This document shows positions 17,211 through 25,241 of a DNA stretch of 64,000 nt, piece after piece (position 1 is the first letter of the stretch; every line of letters starts with the position of its first letter). This DNA is from Siminovitchia fordii DSM 16014 = CIP 108821. GTDB taxonomy: Bacteria > Bacillota > Bacilli > Bacillales > Bacillaceae_C. The notes beneath the pieces were generated by a model. That model was not told where the DNA came from and ran no database searches. It saw only the letters and a list, made by a program, of their open reading frames with translations. The stretch spans positions 237,136 through 301,135 of the forward strand of contig NZ_KB894687.1 in assembly GCF_000374565.1 (NCBI RefSeq), given 5' to 3'. The translations under genes and the position numbers were made by a program.

Positions 17211-17346
17211 ACCCTCCGTTTTTTTAGGCTTGTATATGCCTTAACGGAGAGAAGCAGCCGTTCAATTCTCTCCGTTAAAAGCGGGAGAGTGCTACTGGTA
17301 CATCATTTTCAAATAAAGGTGCATAATACATACAATTCAACTCCTT
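17211..17346 (-). promoter_or_regulatory. Candidate leader-peptide attenuator of the EamA gene
   Basis: On the minus strand, AAGGAG (17346-17341) precedes a short ORF from ATG 17331 (MYYAPLFENDVPVALSRF, stop TAA 17277-17275). The stop lies in arm 1 (17278-17266) of a perfect 13-bp hairpin with arm 2 at 17253-17241. Arm 2 (CTCTCCGTT) can alternatively pair with the Shine-Dalgarno of the transporter (AACGGAGGG, 17220-17212), nine pairs including one G-U. Mutually exclusive structures around a translated leader are the hallmark of ribosome-mediated attenuation. There is no T-run, so control would be translational. Confidence 0.6.
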
Positions 17347-17472
17347 ATAAGAAATAAATAACAAATTTAGCATAGCAAATATAATTTCTAATGCAAGTTT
17401 CCGTATTTCGTATAACTTTCACTGATAAATATCAACCTTTTAAATTAATAATCACCTAAAGGTTTTTTCACC

Positions 17473-17610
17473 ATCTAGAATTAAGAAATTTGTCCAACTT
17501 AAGGGTTGGGATGTTCTCATCAATGTATTAGATTCTCTTAATAAGGAACATCATACATTAAAAAAACATGTACCATTATCCTTATCAAATAGGATCAATC
17601 ATTGGTAAAC
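17473..17610 (+). pseudogene. Orphan C-terminal coding fragment
   Basis: A plus-strand frame reads SRIKKFVQLKGWDVLINVLDSL then KHVPLSLSNRINHW and a stop. It has no start codon with a ribosome-binding site. Codon usage looks coding, so it is probably the tail of a lost gene. Family not recognised. Confidence 0.3.
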
Positions 17611-17695
17611 AAATATATAAGTCGCTTCTAAAAATACCTAAATAAAAAATCTACCTTTCTCTTGAATACAGAAATTAGGAAAAAGGAGTGTACAT

Positions 17696-18349
17696 ATGAA
17701 AAATACCCGTAATTTACTGAGAAACCTCAAATCTTTGGAAGGGCCATTTCCAAAATTTGATCCTGCAAATGTTCCTTCAAATCCAAATGAGCTCTTTCAA
17801 GAATGGTTTCATATTGCTATAAAAAATGGTGTTCATGAACCTCATTCCATGACACTTTCTACCATCAATTGTATTGGGCAACCTGATGCAAGAGTACTCA
17901 TTTTAAAAGATATGGATGAAGACGGATGGTACTTTGCTTCTAGCTCAAACAGTATGAAGGGACAACAATTGAAGATGAATCCAAATGTTTCTTTAACTTT
18001 TTATTGGTCTTTGATTGGTAGGCAAGTTCGAATACGAGGAGCGTCAATGAGGGGAGGAAAGGAGCAAAGTGCAAAGGATTTTTTAGAAAGAGGGGAAATT
18101 GCACGAGCCATTGCTCTTCTAGGAAAACAAAGTAAAGTTTTGCCTGACAGTAAAGTCTTAGAGGAATCATTTATACAGCAAATTGAGCGGATGAAAAATG
18201 AACCTAATATAGTAGACCCTAATTGGTGCTTATATAAAGTAAGAGCAAGTGAGGTGGAATTTTGGCAAGGAGATAGAGAAAGAAAGCATATACGCTTATT
18301 GTATCGAATGGAAAATAACACATGGATCAAAGAACTTCTGTGGCCATAG
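17696..18349 (+). CDS. Pyridoxamine 5'-phosphate oxidase-family flavoprotein
   Basis: 217 residues. FMN-binding split-barrel protein with PdxH features: ARVLILKDMDEDGWYFASSSNSMKGQQL (FMN/phosphate region), FYWSLIGRQVRIRGA, and the C-terminal PNPOx dimerisation motif VEFWQGDRERKHIRLLYR...W. PdxH oxidises pyridoxine or pyridoxamine phosphate to PLP. Bacillus makes PLP by PdxST, so this is either a salvage enzyme or a PhzG-like oxidase acting on another substrate. The ATG has AAAGGAG upstream. Isolated gene in the accessory region, likely acquired. Confidence 0.78.
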   Translation: MKNTRNLLRNLKSLEGPFPKFDPANVPSNPNELFQEWFHIAIKNGVHEPHSMTLSTINCIGQPDARVLILKDMDEDGWYFASSSNSMKGQQLKMNPNVSLTFYWSLIGRQVRIRGASMRGGKEQSAKDFLERGEIARAIALLGKQSKVLPDSKVLEESFIQQIERMKNEPNIVDPNWCLYKVRASEVEFWQGDRERKHIRLLYRMENNTWIKELLWP

Positions 18350-18462
18350 TTTACAACACTTAAGAAGTAAACATTGGGGACAACTCGTCAGAGAATTTTT
18401 TCATAAATGGGCCCAATTGTAGAGGAATCTGGAGACTTTATCATACCATGAAAATTTAAGCC

Positions 18463-18490
18463 CGGTCAGCGCCGGGCCCTTTTTCATGGT
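18463..18490 (+). terminator. Terminator after the PNPOx-like gene
   Basis: GCCCGG, loop TCAGCG, CCGGGC then CCTTTTTC. It is the inverse of the hairpin at 13432. Confidence 0.7.
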
Positions 18491-18538
18491 GTGAGTTCGT
18501 GGAGCATAAATAGTATATGCAATTCATTGTTATTTAAT

Positions 18539-18645
18539 TACCTTGCATAAATGTTCTGTTTCTGGATATCTGAAGCTTACTTTTGATGTATTCAAGAAGA
18601 TCCCCGTCTTCCTCATCATAAAGATAACTATAAAAACATTAAAAG
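18539..18645 (-). pseudogene. Short coding relic
   Basis: The minus-strand frame YSYLYDEEDGDLLEYIKSKLQ...FMQGN ends with TAA near 18539; upstream frames are broken. Unrecognised. The rest of 18491-18800 holds no supported gene. Confidence 0.3.
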
Positions 18646-18805
18646 TGAACAATCTCTCGCCTTCTGTGGATTCGTTATATTTTTAAATTCATTCAAATCT
18701 GTGTTAGGTTTAGGTTCACCTGTCATGGTGCGTAAACGGGGAAATCTGATGTGTCACTTTGCCAGGCTAAAGGTGACCTATCCGTGACACTTTGCTTTTT
18801 AAAAC

Positions 18806-18847
18806 AAAAACAGCAAGGGAGCGAAAACGCTGAAACCCTTGCTGTTA
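18806..18847 (-). terminator. Terminator of tRNA-Arg
   Basis: Stem AACAGCAAGGG / CCCTTGCTGTT, followed on the minus strand by TTTGTTTT, about 16 bp past the tRNA 3' end. Confidence 0.85.
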
Positions 18848-18862
18848 TTGGCTTTGTAAGTA

Positions 18863-18935
18863 CGGCCCCGACAGGAATCGAACCTGTGACGCACGGTTTA
18901 GGAAACCGACGCTCTATCCTCTGAGCTACGGAGCC
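18863..18935 (-). tRNA. tRNA-Arg (anticodon CCU)
   Basis: 73 nt, full cloverleaf readable on the minus strand: acceptor GGCTCCG pairing with CGGGGCC (one G-U), D arm GCTC..GAGC, anticodon loop TTCCTAA (CCU), T arm ACAGG-TTCGAAT-CCTGT, discriminator G. CCA is not encoded. It reads AGG codons. It lies at the border between the accessory region and the following metabolic genes, a place where integrations often occur, but I saw no integrase or direct repeat here. Confidence 0.95.
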
Positions 18936-19212
18936 ATGGTGTAAAGTGGGAAAAGCACATGTATTATTATAATATAAATCATCCTTCTTTAAAAGTATAA
19001 AAATTGGTTTGGATAATTTATGAAATTTTCTTTCTAAATAAATACCGTCCAAGAAACTCTCCATCATCATAATAATTCTCTGATCAACTCATTTTTTCAT
19101 TATATTATAAACAAAGGTCGGTCGAGCAAATGTCTGCTTTGTCTTTTTGGAGGTAGAGAATCTGTGATTTTTTGTAATTTTCGTATAATGGATTTATTAG
19201 GAGGGGATTGGC

Positions 19213-20409
19213 TTGAACGCTTTTTTCAATTTAAGAACGCCGCCATTGATTACATATGGCTCTGGTTCTTTTAAAAAAATTAGTGAAGTAGCTGCATTAA
19301 AGGGGAAGAAAGCTTTAATCATTTCTGACAAAATGATGGAGCAGCTTGGGAATGTGGACCGATGTGTAGGTTTTTTGGAAAAGTGTAGGGTGAGCAGTGT
19401 CGTATATCTTGGAGTGGAGACGGAACCAACTGATCAATATGTGGCGGAAGCTTTGCAGATGTTTAATGAAAGCGCTTGTGATCACATAATTTCCTTGGGC
19501 GGAGGAAGCTGCATTGATACGGCAAAAGCAGTTTCCGTTCTTGTTGGAAATGACGGGAATATTGATGATTTTGCAGGTGGAAAAAGAGTGGCGGATCAGC
19601 CTCCGATTCCGCATATCGCTATTCCAACTACAGCCGGTACCGGCTCCGAAGCAACTGATGTTACGGTTATAACCAATACATCGAATCAAGTTAAATTGAT
19701 GATCAAACAGCCGGCCTTCATGCCGGCGGCAGCAATCGTGGATCCTGAATTAAGTAAATCTTCTCCGAAACATGTAACTGCTGCAACTGGAGTAGATGCT
19801 CTTAGTCATGCGATAGAGGCATATTTGTCCAAAAAGTCCCATCCAATGACAGACATGCTTGCTTTTTCTGCAATGGAATTGATTGTAAAAAATATTCGGG
19901 ATGCTTATACAGACGGCTGTAATATGGAGGCAAGGGAAAAAATGTCTCTGGGATCTTTGGAAGCAGGTATGGCATTTACCAATGCATCTGTGTGTCTCGT
20001 ACATGGCATGTCGAGACCCATTGGGGCATTGTTCCATGTTCCGCATGGATTCTCAAACGCCATGCTCTTGCCAGCAGTACTGGAGTTCAGCAGGGATTCA
20101 TGTGTGGAAAGACTTGCCGATTTAGGAAGGGTTTTTACACTTGATAAGGATTTATCGGATGAAGAAGCAGCAGACATTGCGGTAAATTCAGTGAGTGGGC
20201 TTTGTGCTGATTTAAATATCCCTAATCTAAAAGGATGGGGGATTGACGAAGAGGCATTTATCCTGGCAGTGGGAAAAATGGCAAAAGATGCTATGGATAG
20301 CGGGAGCCCCGCGAATAATCCAAGGGTACCTACATTGCAGGAACTGCAAGAACTTTATTTGTACTGCTATGATTATCAATTTTCCGGAAAGGGTGCGGCG
20401 GCAAAATGA
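19213..20409 (+). CDS. Iron-containing alcohol dehydrogenase
   Basis: 398 residues, group III metal-dependent ADH. NAD-binding GGGSCIDTAK near residue 97, IAIPTTAGTGSEAT near residue 138, metal-ligand region DALSHAIEAYLS near residue 193, HGMSRPIGALFHVPHGFSNA near residue 257 carrying further His ligands. It interconverts an alcohol and an aldehyde or ketone with NAD(P); the substrate is not deducible. Start is a TTG at 19213 preceded by GAGGGGAT. Monocistronic, convergent with the carbonic anhydrase gene. Confidence 0.88.
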   Translation: MNAFFNLRTPPLITYGSGSFKKISEVAALKGKKALIISDKMMEQLGNVDRCVGFLEKCRVSSVVYLGVETEPTDQYVAEALQMFNESACDHIISLGGGSCIDTAKAVSVLVGNDGNIDDFAGGKRVADQPPIPHIAIPTTAGTGSEATDVTVITNTSNQVKLMIKQPAFMPAAAIVDPELSKSSPKHVTAATGVDALSHAIEAYLSKKSHPMTDMLAFSAMELIVKNIRDAYTDGCNMEAREKMSLGSLEAGMAFTNASVCLVHGMSRPIGALFHVPHGFSNAMLLPAVLEFSRDSCVERLADLGRVFTLDKDLSDEEAADIAVNSVSGLCADLNIPNLKGWGIDEEAFILAVGKMAKDAMDSGSPANNPRVPTLQELQELYLYCYDYQFSGKGAAAK

Positions 20410-20511
20410 AAGGAACGGATTCGGACAGCCCATCTGTCCGATCCATTCCAACTTGGGATTTAAATAAAGTTCGCTCCATATAGCAGCAGAAATTGATAAC
20501 CTGGTCAATTC

Positions 20512-21090
20512 CTATCTAACCATCGGCTTCGAATCATAACCATTGACGACTAAGTCCAGTTTTCCGGTTTTCGGATCAATGACTAGGCCGTGTACAGGGA
20601 CCTCATCTGCCATCAGAGGATGGTTCCTGATCATGTTGACGCTATGCTCGACGCTCTCTTCGACACTATCAAAGCCGGTCAGCCATTCATCCAGGTCAAT
20701 ACCGGAATTTTGAATGATATCCAAGGTCTCTTTGCTGATCCCACGTTCCTGCATTTTATCGAGGACATGTCCGCTTTCAATAGCACTCATTCCACAATCG
20801 TGGTGCCCGATGACGTAAACTTCGTCGGCTTTCAATTCATATACGGCAATCAGCAGGCTGCGCATGATACTTCCGAACGGATGTGTTAGAATGGCTCCTG
20901 CATTTTTAACTACTTTGACATCGCCATTTTTCATATTCATCGCTTTATGGAGAAGCTCGACCAAACGAGTGTCCATGCATGTGAGAATTACAAGCTTCTT
21001 ATCAGGAAATTTCGTTGTTGAATAGGCTTCATACATTTTTTCTTCAATAAATATTTTGTTGTAATCAAGGATTTCATTTAATAAGGACAT
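20512..21090 (-). CDS. Beta-class carbonic anhydrase (YtiB-like)
   Basis: 192 residues; interconverts CO2 and bicarbonate. Zinc ligands are visible in CMDTRL (Cys, with Asp/Arg pair, near residue 38) and GHHDCGM (His and Cys, near residue 95). This clade lacks the N-terminal extension of plant-type enzymes. ATG at 21090 with an AGGAGG box upstream. Divergent from the queF unit with a 550-bp gap. Confidence 0.88.
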   Translation of the reverse strand: MSLLNEILDYNKIFIEEKMYEAYSTTKFPDKKLVILTCMDTRLVELLHKAMNMKNGDVKVVKNAGAILTHPFGSIMRSLLIAVYELKADEVYVIGHHDCGMSAIESGHVLDKMQERGISKETLDIIQNSGIDLDEWLTGFDSVEESVEHSVNMIRNHPLMADEVPVHGLVIDPKTGKLDLVVNGYDSKPMVR

Positions 21091-21640
21091 TTGTCATTTC
21101 CTCCTGTTAAAGATTTTTTTTTATTTTATCGAAGATTGGACAGAAAAAACAGCATGACGCACACCACCCCCTACCTCTCCAATGGATAAAAGCTGCAGGG
21201 GAGATGGAAAAATGCAATAAAATGCCCATGATACCTGCCCGTCATGTCCATTTTTATTTCAAGTATTCTACCGCTCAGTGGTGACCCGGCGAACAAGCAC
21301 ATTAAGATAAAAACGAATGCAGTCTTCCTCTTCACAAAATTAATCTGCTTATTGAAAAGGGGAATTCTTTAAGTGGATGGTCTGTTTATGTATGGTAGCG
21401 AGTTGTCAAATTCAAAGTGTTCGTCCGCTTTTTAATAGGAAAAGTGCTGCCGGCCAAATGCTTCCTTTTGAGAAAGATCGGGTTCAGTTCGGAACCTAGG
21501 GCCTACCGCATCATGGAAAGGTTTACAAACGAAGTGAGTTCATGGTTGCTCTCCTTTACAATGTCGAAAAAATGAATAGTTGACGCATGTTCTTGTCTTC
21601 AAGTATCATTATTGATGGAAATAATGATAAAAACCCGGAT
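21091..21640. other. Intergenic, nothing recognised upstream of the riboswitch
   Basis: No gene supported on either strand; a promoter for the carbonic anhydrase gene and one for queF must lie here but I see no decisive match. Confidence 0.4.
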
Positions 21641-21643
21641 GGG

Positions 21644-21681
21644 AAGAGGTTCATAGCGTTTAACCCTCTATAAAAAACTAT
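21644..21681 (+). ncRNA. PreQ1-I riboswitch aptamer
   Basis: P1 arm AGAGGTT with complement CCCTCT, then the conserved A-rich tail TATAAAAAACTA, matching the class I preQ1 consensus (a pseudoknotted ~35-nt aptamer sensing 7-aminomethyl-7-deazaguanine). It lies directly before a terminator and queF, so preQ1 would shut the operon down. Confidence 0.9.
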
Positions 21682-21696
21682 GGCTTAATCAACACT

Positions 21697-21724
21697 GCCA
21701 TATCTGCGCGATATGGCTTTTTTA
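21697..21724 (+). terminator. Riboswitch expression-platform terminator
   Basis: GCCATATC / GATATGGC stem with short loop, then CTTTTTTT. The upstream ACTATGGC at the aptamer 3' end can pair with its left arm, giving the antiterminator. Confidence 0.88.
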
Positions 21725-21775
21725 ATGCCTGGCTTTTTGAACCCTTGAACGGGTAATTCTTGGGAGGTTTTTTGA

Positions 21776-22273
21776 ATGGCTGGAAGAAACGAAGATACAT
21801 TGAAAGAATTATCATTGCTCGGGAATCAGAATACAAAATATTTATTCGAATATTCACCTCAGGTTCTGGAACCCATCGATAATCTGCATGCAGACCGGGA
21901 TTATTTTATTAAATTCAACTGTCCGGAGTTTACGTCTCTTTGCCCGCAGACAAATCAGCCTGATTTCGCGACAATGTACATAAGCTATATCCCTGATAAA
22001 AAGATCGTCGAAAGCAAGTCACTCAAGCTTTACCTCTTCAGTTTCCGCAACCACGGAGATTTTCATGAAGACTGCGTAAATATCATCATGAATGATTTGA
22101 TTGATCTTCTTGATCCCAGATATATAGAGGTATGGGGCAAGTTCACTCCAAGAGGCGGCCTATCCATCGATCCATATTCCAATTACGGCAAACCCGGAAC
22201 AAAATATGAACAGATGGCAGAATATCGTCTGATGAACCATGATTTGTATCCGGAAAAAGTGGATAACCGATAG
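21776..22273 (+). CDS. queF: NADPH-dependent 7-cyano-7-deazaguanine reductase (QueF)
   Basis: 165 residues, the short QueF type. Reduces preQ0 to preQ1 in queuosine biosynthesis. The nucleophile region [18 protein letters not shown] and the following [24 protein letters not shown] substrate/NADPH motif are intact. Preceded by a preQ1 riboswitch with terminator and followed 11 bp later by a precursor transporter; queC, queD and queE are not in this window. Start ATG has GGGAGG 8 nt upstream. Confidence 0.95.
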   Translation: MAGRNEDTLKELSLLGNQNTKYLFEYSPQVLEPIDNLHADRDYFIKFNCPEFTSLCPQTNQPDFATMYISYIPDKKIVESKSLKLYLFSFRNHGDFHEDCVNIIMNDLIDLLDPRYIEVWGKFTPRGGLSIDPYSNYGKPGTKYEQMAEYRLMNHDLYPEKVDNR

Positions 22274-22284
22274 GGGAGATCGGA

Positions 22285-22923
22285 ATGCTTCTGTATTTGA
22301 ACGGTACTTTCGTCGGTTTGTTGATTCTATCCAATATACTTGCCGTGAAACTTATTAGCCTGGGAAACTGGGTTGTGCTGCCGGCAGCGGTCATTGTCTA
22401 TATTTTCACTTATCCCATTACAGATACAATCACAGAAGTTTACGGTAAAAATGAGGCCAGGAAGACGGTCATGGCCGGATTGTTCACACAAATTCTTGCC
22501 GTTTTGTTCATCTATGTCACTATTAAACTTCCACCGGCACCCTTTTATGAAAATCAAGCTTCATTCGAAACTATTTTTTCAGCCGGATTCCGCGTCACTT
22601 TGGCAAGCCTGCTGTCGTTCCTTATAAGCCAGAATCTAGATGTAACTGTATTCCATCGCTTGAAAAAAAGACACGGGGAAAAGAAATTGTGGATCCGGAA
22701 CAACGCCTCGACTATGACGAGCCAGTTAGTGGATACAACAATTTTTATTACGATCGCTTTTTATGGAACCATGCCGCTCGGAGCATTACTCGCTCTCATT
22801 TTAACCCAATATTCTTTTAAGTTTATCGTGGCCGTCCTGGATACACCGCTTGTTTATCTCTTGGTGAAAATATGCAGGAGGGAATCTGATAAACATTCAA
22901 TCGAAGAATCGGCCTCAGCATAA
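22285..22923 (+). CDS. Queuosine precursor transporter (YhhQ/VUT family)
   Basis: 212 residues with about six membrane spans; LGNWVVLPAAVIVYIFTYPITDTITEVYGKNEARK and the later ASTMTSQLVDTTIFITIAFYG are signatures of the YhhQ family that imports preQ0/preQ1. It shares the transcript and preQ1 riboswitch with queF, so import and reduction of queuosine precursors are co-controlled. ATG with GGGGAGA upstream. Confidence 0.88.
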   Translation: MLLYLNGTFVGLLILSNILAVKLISLGNWVVLPAAVIVYIFTYPITDTITEVYGKNEARKTVMAGLFTQILAVLFIYVTIKLPPAPFYENQASFETIFSAGFRVTLASLLSFLISQNLDVTVFHRLKKRHGEKKLWIRNNASTMTSQLVDTTIFITIAFYGTMPLGALLALILTQYSFKFIVAVLDTPLVYLLVKICRRESDKHSIEESASA

Positions 22924-22937
22924 TTTTTTACAAAGAG

Positions 22938-22963
22938 CGAAACTTAATATGCATTCAAACGTA
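22938..22963 (+). promoter_or_regulatory. SigW-type promoter of yuaF-floT
   Basis: CGAAAC at 22938-22943, a 16-bp spacer, and CGTA at 22960-22963. This is nearly the canonical ECF sigma-W promoter (TGAAAC-N16-CGTA). The operon is SigW-dependent in B. subtilis, so the match is expected. Confidence 0.85.
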
Positions 22964-23040
22964 TGATTACTATCACCATTTTAAAAGAGAAAAGGGCGGG
23001 ATGTTTACTAGAGATACCTTAATATTTTAAAAAAGGATGG

Positions 23041-23577
23041 ATGGCTATGACTCTGTTCGGTGTACCGATTGAAACCATCTATTTGATCTTGTTGATCGCC
23101 TCAGGCAGCCTGACAATCTTGTACTTGTTCTTTGGGGATGTCCTGGAAGGGCTGGGGGAAGCGGCTGGATTTTTAAATCCTATTCTAATATTGGCCTTTA
23201 TTACTTTTTTTTCCGCAGGCGGATATATTCTTGAAGCGGTCACTTCCCTGAACAGCTATATCATCATGGGAATTGCCGCACTTGCTGCGCTCCTGTTGGA
23301 CACCATTCTCAATATCTTTGTTCTCGTTCCCATGTCTTCCGCGGAGCAGTCATTGAGCTATACGGAAAAATCCTTGGAGGGCAGAATAGGAAAGGTGAGC
23401 ATTTCCATTCCCGAAAAAGGTTTTGGAGAAGTAGTGATTGAAAGCTACAGCGGAATGATTTCCAAGCCGGCAGCCAGTTTTGAAAATAAGGCTATTCCGC
23501 AAGGGGCTGAAATACTGGTGATCGAAGTGAAAGATGGTGTATTGAACGTTATGCCATACAAAAAGAATTTTACTTAG
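23041..23577 (+). CDS. yuaF: YuaF, NfeD-like membrane protein
   Basis: 178 residues: an N-terminal hydrophobic part with about three to four spans (YLILLIASGSLTILYLFFG, PILILAFITFFSAGGYILEAV, IIMGIAALAALLLDTI) and a C-terminal OB-fold-like soluble domain (SLEGRIGKVSISIPEKGFGEVVIESYSG). NfeD proteins work with flotillins; here floT follows 18 bp later. Part of the envelope-stress response through the SigW promoter. Confidence 0.88.
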   Translation: MAMTLFGVPIETIYLILLIASGSLTILYLFFGDVLEGLGEAAGFLNPILILAFITFFSAGGYILEAVTSLNSYIIMGIAALAALLLDTILNIFVLVPMSSAEQSLSYTEKSLEGRIGKVSISIPEKGFGEVVIESYSGMISKPAASFENKAIPQGAEILVIEVKDGVLNVMPYKKNFT

Positions 23578-23595
23578 ACGAGGGGGAATTGATTG

Positions 23596-25143
23596 ATGCC
23601 TTTTGGTGTAATGATTGTATTATTAGTCGTGGTTTTTATTCTTATTGCTCTCATTGCCGTATTTATCACCAAATATCGTACGGCAGGTCCTGATGAAGCT
23701 TTGATTGTGACTGGAAGCTACCTTGGTGGAAAAAATGTCCATGTGGATGATGCAGGAAATAAAATTAAAATCATCCGGGGCGGAGGTGCCTTTGTCCTTC
23801 CAGTGTTCCAGCAGGCACAGCCTCTCAGTTTACTGTCAAGCAAGCTTGAAGTAACTACGCCCGAAGTATATACAGAACAGGGAGTTCCTGTGATGGCGGA
23901 CGGAACGGCCATCATTAAAATCGGCGGTTCCATTGGGGAAATCGCAACAGCTGCTGAACAGTTTCTAGGAAAAACAAAAGAAGAAAGAGAAAATGAAGCG
24001 AAGGAAGTACTTGAAGGACATCTTCGTTCCATACTCGGTTCCATGACGGTCGAAGAGATTTATAAAAACCGGGATAAATTTTCTCAAGAGGTACAACGTG
24101 TTGCTTCACAGGACCTGGCTAAAATGGGTCTTGTCATCGTCTCATTCACAATTAAAGAAGTCCGCGATAAAAACGGCTATTTGGATTCCCTGGGTAAACC
24201 GCGGATCGCACAGGTAAAGCGCGATGCGGACATCGCAACTGCAGAAGCGGAAAAAGAAACGCGCATTAAACGAGCGGAAGCCGCGAAGGAAGCGAAAAAA
24301 GCAGAGCTTGAACGTGCAACAGAAATCGCGGAAGCAGAAAAAGTCAATCAGCTGAAAATGGCGGAATTCCGCCGTGATCAGGATACTGCACGGGCGAACG
24401 CTGACCAAGCGTACGACCTTGAAACAGCTCGCGCCAAGCAGGAAGTAACAGAACAGGAAATGCAGATTAAAATCATTGAACGGCAAAAGCAGATTGAATT
24501 GGAAGAAAAAGAAATTTTGCGTCGTGAGCGTCAATATGACTCAGAGGTCAAGAAGAAAGCCGATGCTGACCGATATGCTGTAGAGCAGGCTGCAACAGCC
24601 GAAAAAGCGAAACAGATTGCTGAAGCAGATGCCCATCAATACCGAGTGGAAGCAACTGCCAAGGCTGAAGCGGAGCGAATTCGCCTGGATGGGGTAGCAA
24701 AAGCAGATGCACAGCGGGCACAAGGGGAAACTGAAGCAGAAGTCATTCGCCTCAAAGGGATTGCCGAAGCAGAAGCGAAACGTAAAGTGGCGGAAGCGTT
24801 CGAGCAATTCGGGCAGGCTGCCGTGTTGGATATGGTCTTGAAGATGCTTCCTGAATATGCGAAGCAAGTGGCTGCACCTCTTGGAAACATCGATAAAATT
24901 ACGGTTGTTGACACAGGCGGACAGGGAGAAGGCGGAGCCAATAAGGTTACCGGCTATGCGACCAACCTGATGGCAACCATGCAGGAATCTTTGAAAGCTT
25001 CTTCCGGCATTGATGTCAGAGAGCTTTTGGAGAACTTGTCCGGAAAAGGAAATGTTCGGACCAGCATCGATGCATTGACTGAAGAGGTACGGGGTTCAAG
25101 TATGAAGGAAGACATTGTTAAGGAAGAAGAGTCCATGAAATAA
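23596..25143 (+). CDS. floT: Flotillin-like protein FloT (YuaG)
   Basis: 515 residues. A single N-terminal hydrophobic segment (MIVLLVVVFILIALIAVFI), an SPFH/PHB domain to about residue 200, then a long Ala/Glu/Lys-rich coiled coil (residues about 205-405) and a C-terminal domain (LDMVLKMLPEYAKQVAAPLG). Scaffolds functional membrane microdomains and affects fluidity and protease quality control. The preferred start is the ATG at 23596, 7 nt from AGGGGGAA, rather than the TTG just before it. Confidence 0.93.
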   Translation: MPFGVMIVLLVVVFILIALIAVFITKYRTAGPDEALIVTGSYLGGKNVHVDDAGNKIKIIRGGGAFVLPVFQQAQPLSLLSSKLEVTTPEVYTEQGVPVMADGTAIIKIGGSIGEIATAAEQFLGKTKEERENEAKEVLEGHLRSILGSMTVEEIYKNRDKFSQEVQRVASQDLAKMGLVIVSFTIKEVRDKNGYLDSLGKPRIAQVKRDADIATAEAEKETRIKRAEAAKEAKKAELERATEIAEAEKVNQLKMAEFRRDQDTARANADQAYDLETARAKQEVTEQEMQIKIIERQKQIELEEKEILRRERQYDSEVKKKADADRYAVEQAATAEKAKQIAEADAHQYRVEATAKAEAERIRLDGVAKADAQRAQGETEAEVIRLKGIAEAEAKRKVAEAFEQFGQAAVLDMVLKMLPEYAKQVAAPLGNIDKITVVDTGGQGEGGANKVTGYATNLMATMQESLKASSGIDVRELLENLSGKGNVRTSIDALTEEVRGSSMKEDIVKEEESMK

Positions 25144-25146
25144 AAA

Positions 25147-25196
25147 AAGCTGTCCGGAAAGTCACTACAAAAGTGAATTTCTGGACGGCTTTTTTA
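25147..25196 (+). terminator. Terminator of yuaF-floT
   Basis: AGCTGTCC ... GGACGGCT stem (with internal GTCACT/AAGTGA pairing) followed by TTTTTTATA just after the floT stop. Confidence 0.8.
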
Positions 25197-25241
25197 TATA
25201 CTGGGAAAAGATCAATGAATTCTAAACAAAAATTTATTATT

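Noticed and set aside
18863..18935. Genomic-island attachment site at the tRNA
   Set aside because: No integrase gene and no direct repeat of the tRNA 3' end found nearby.
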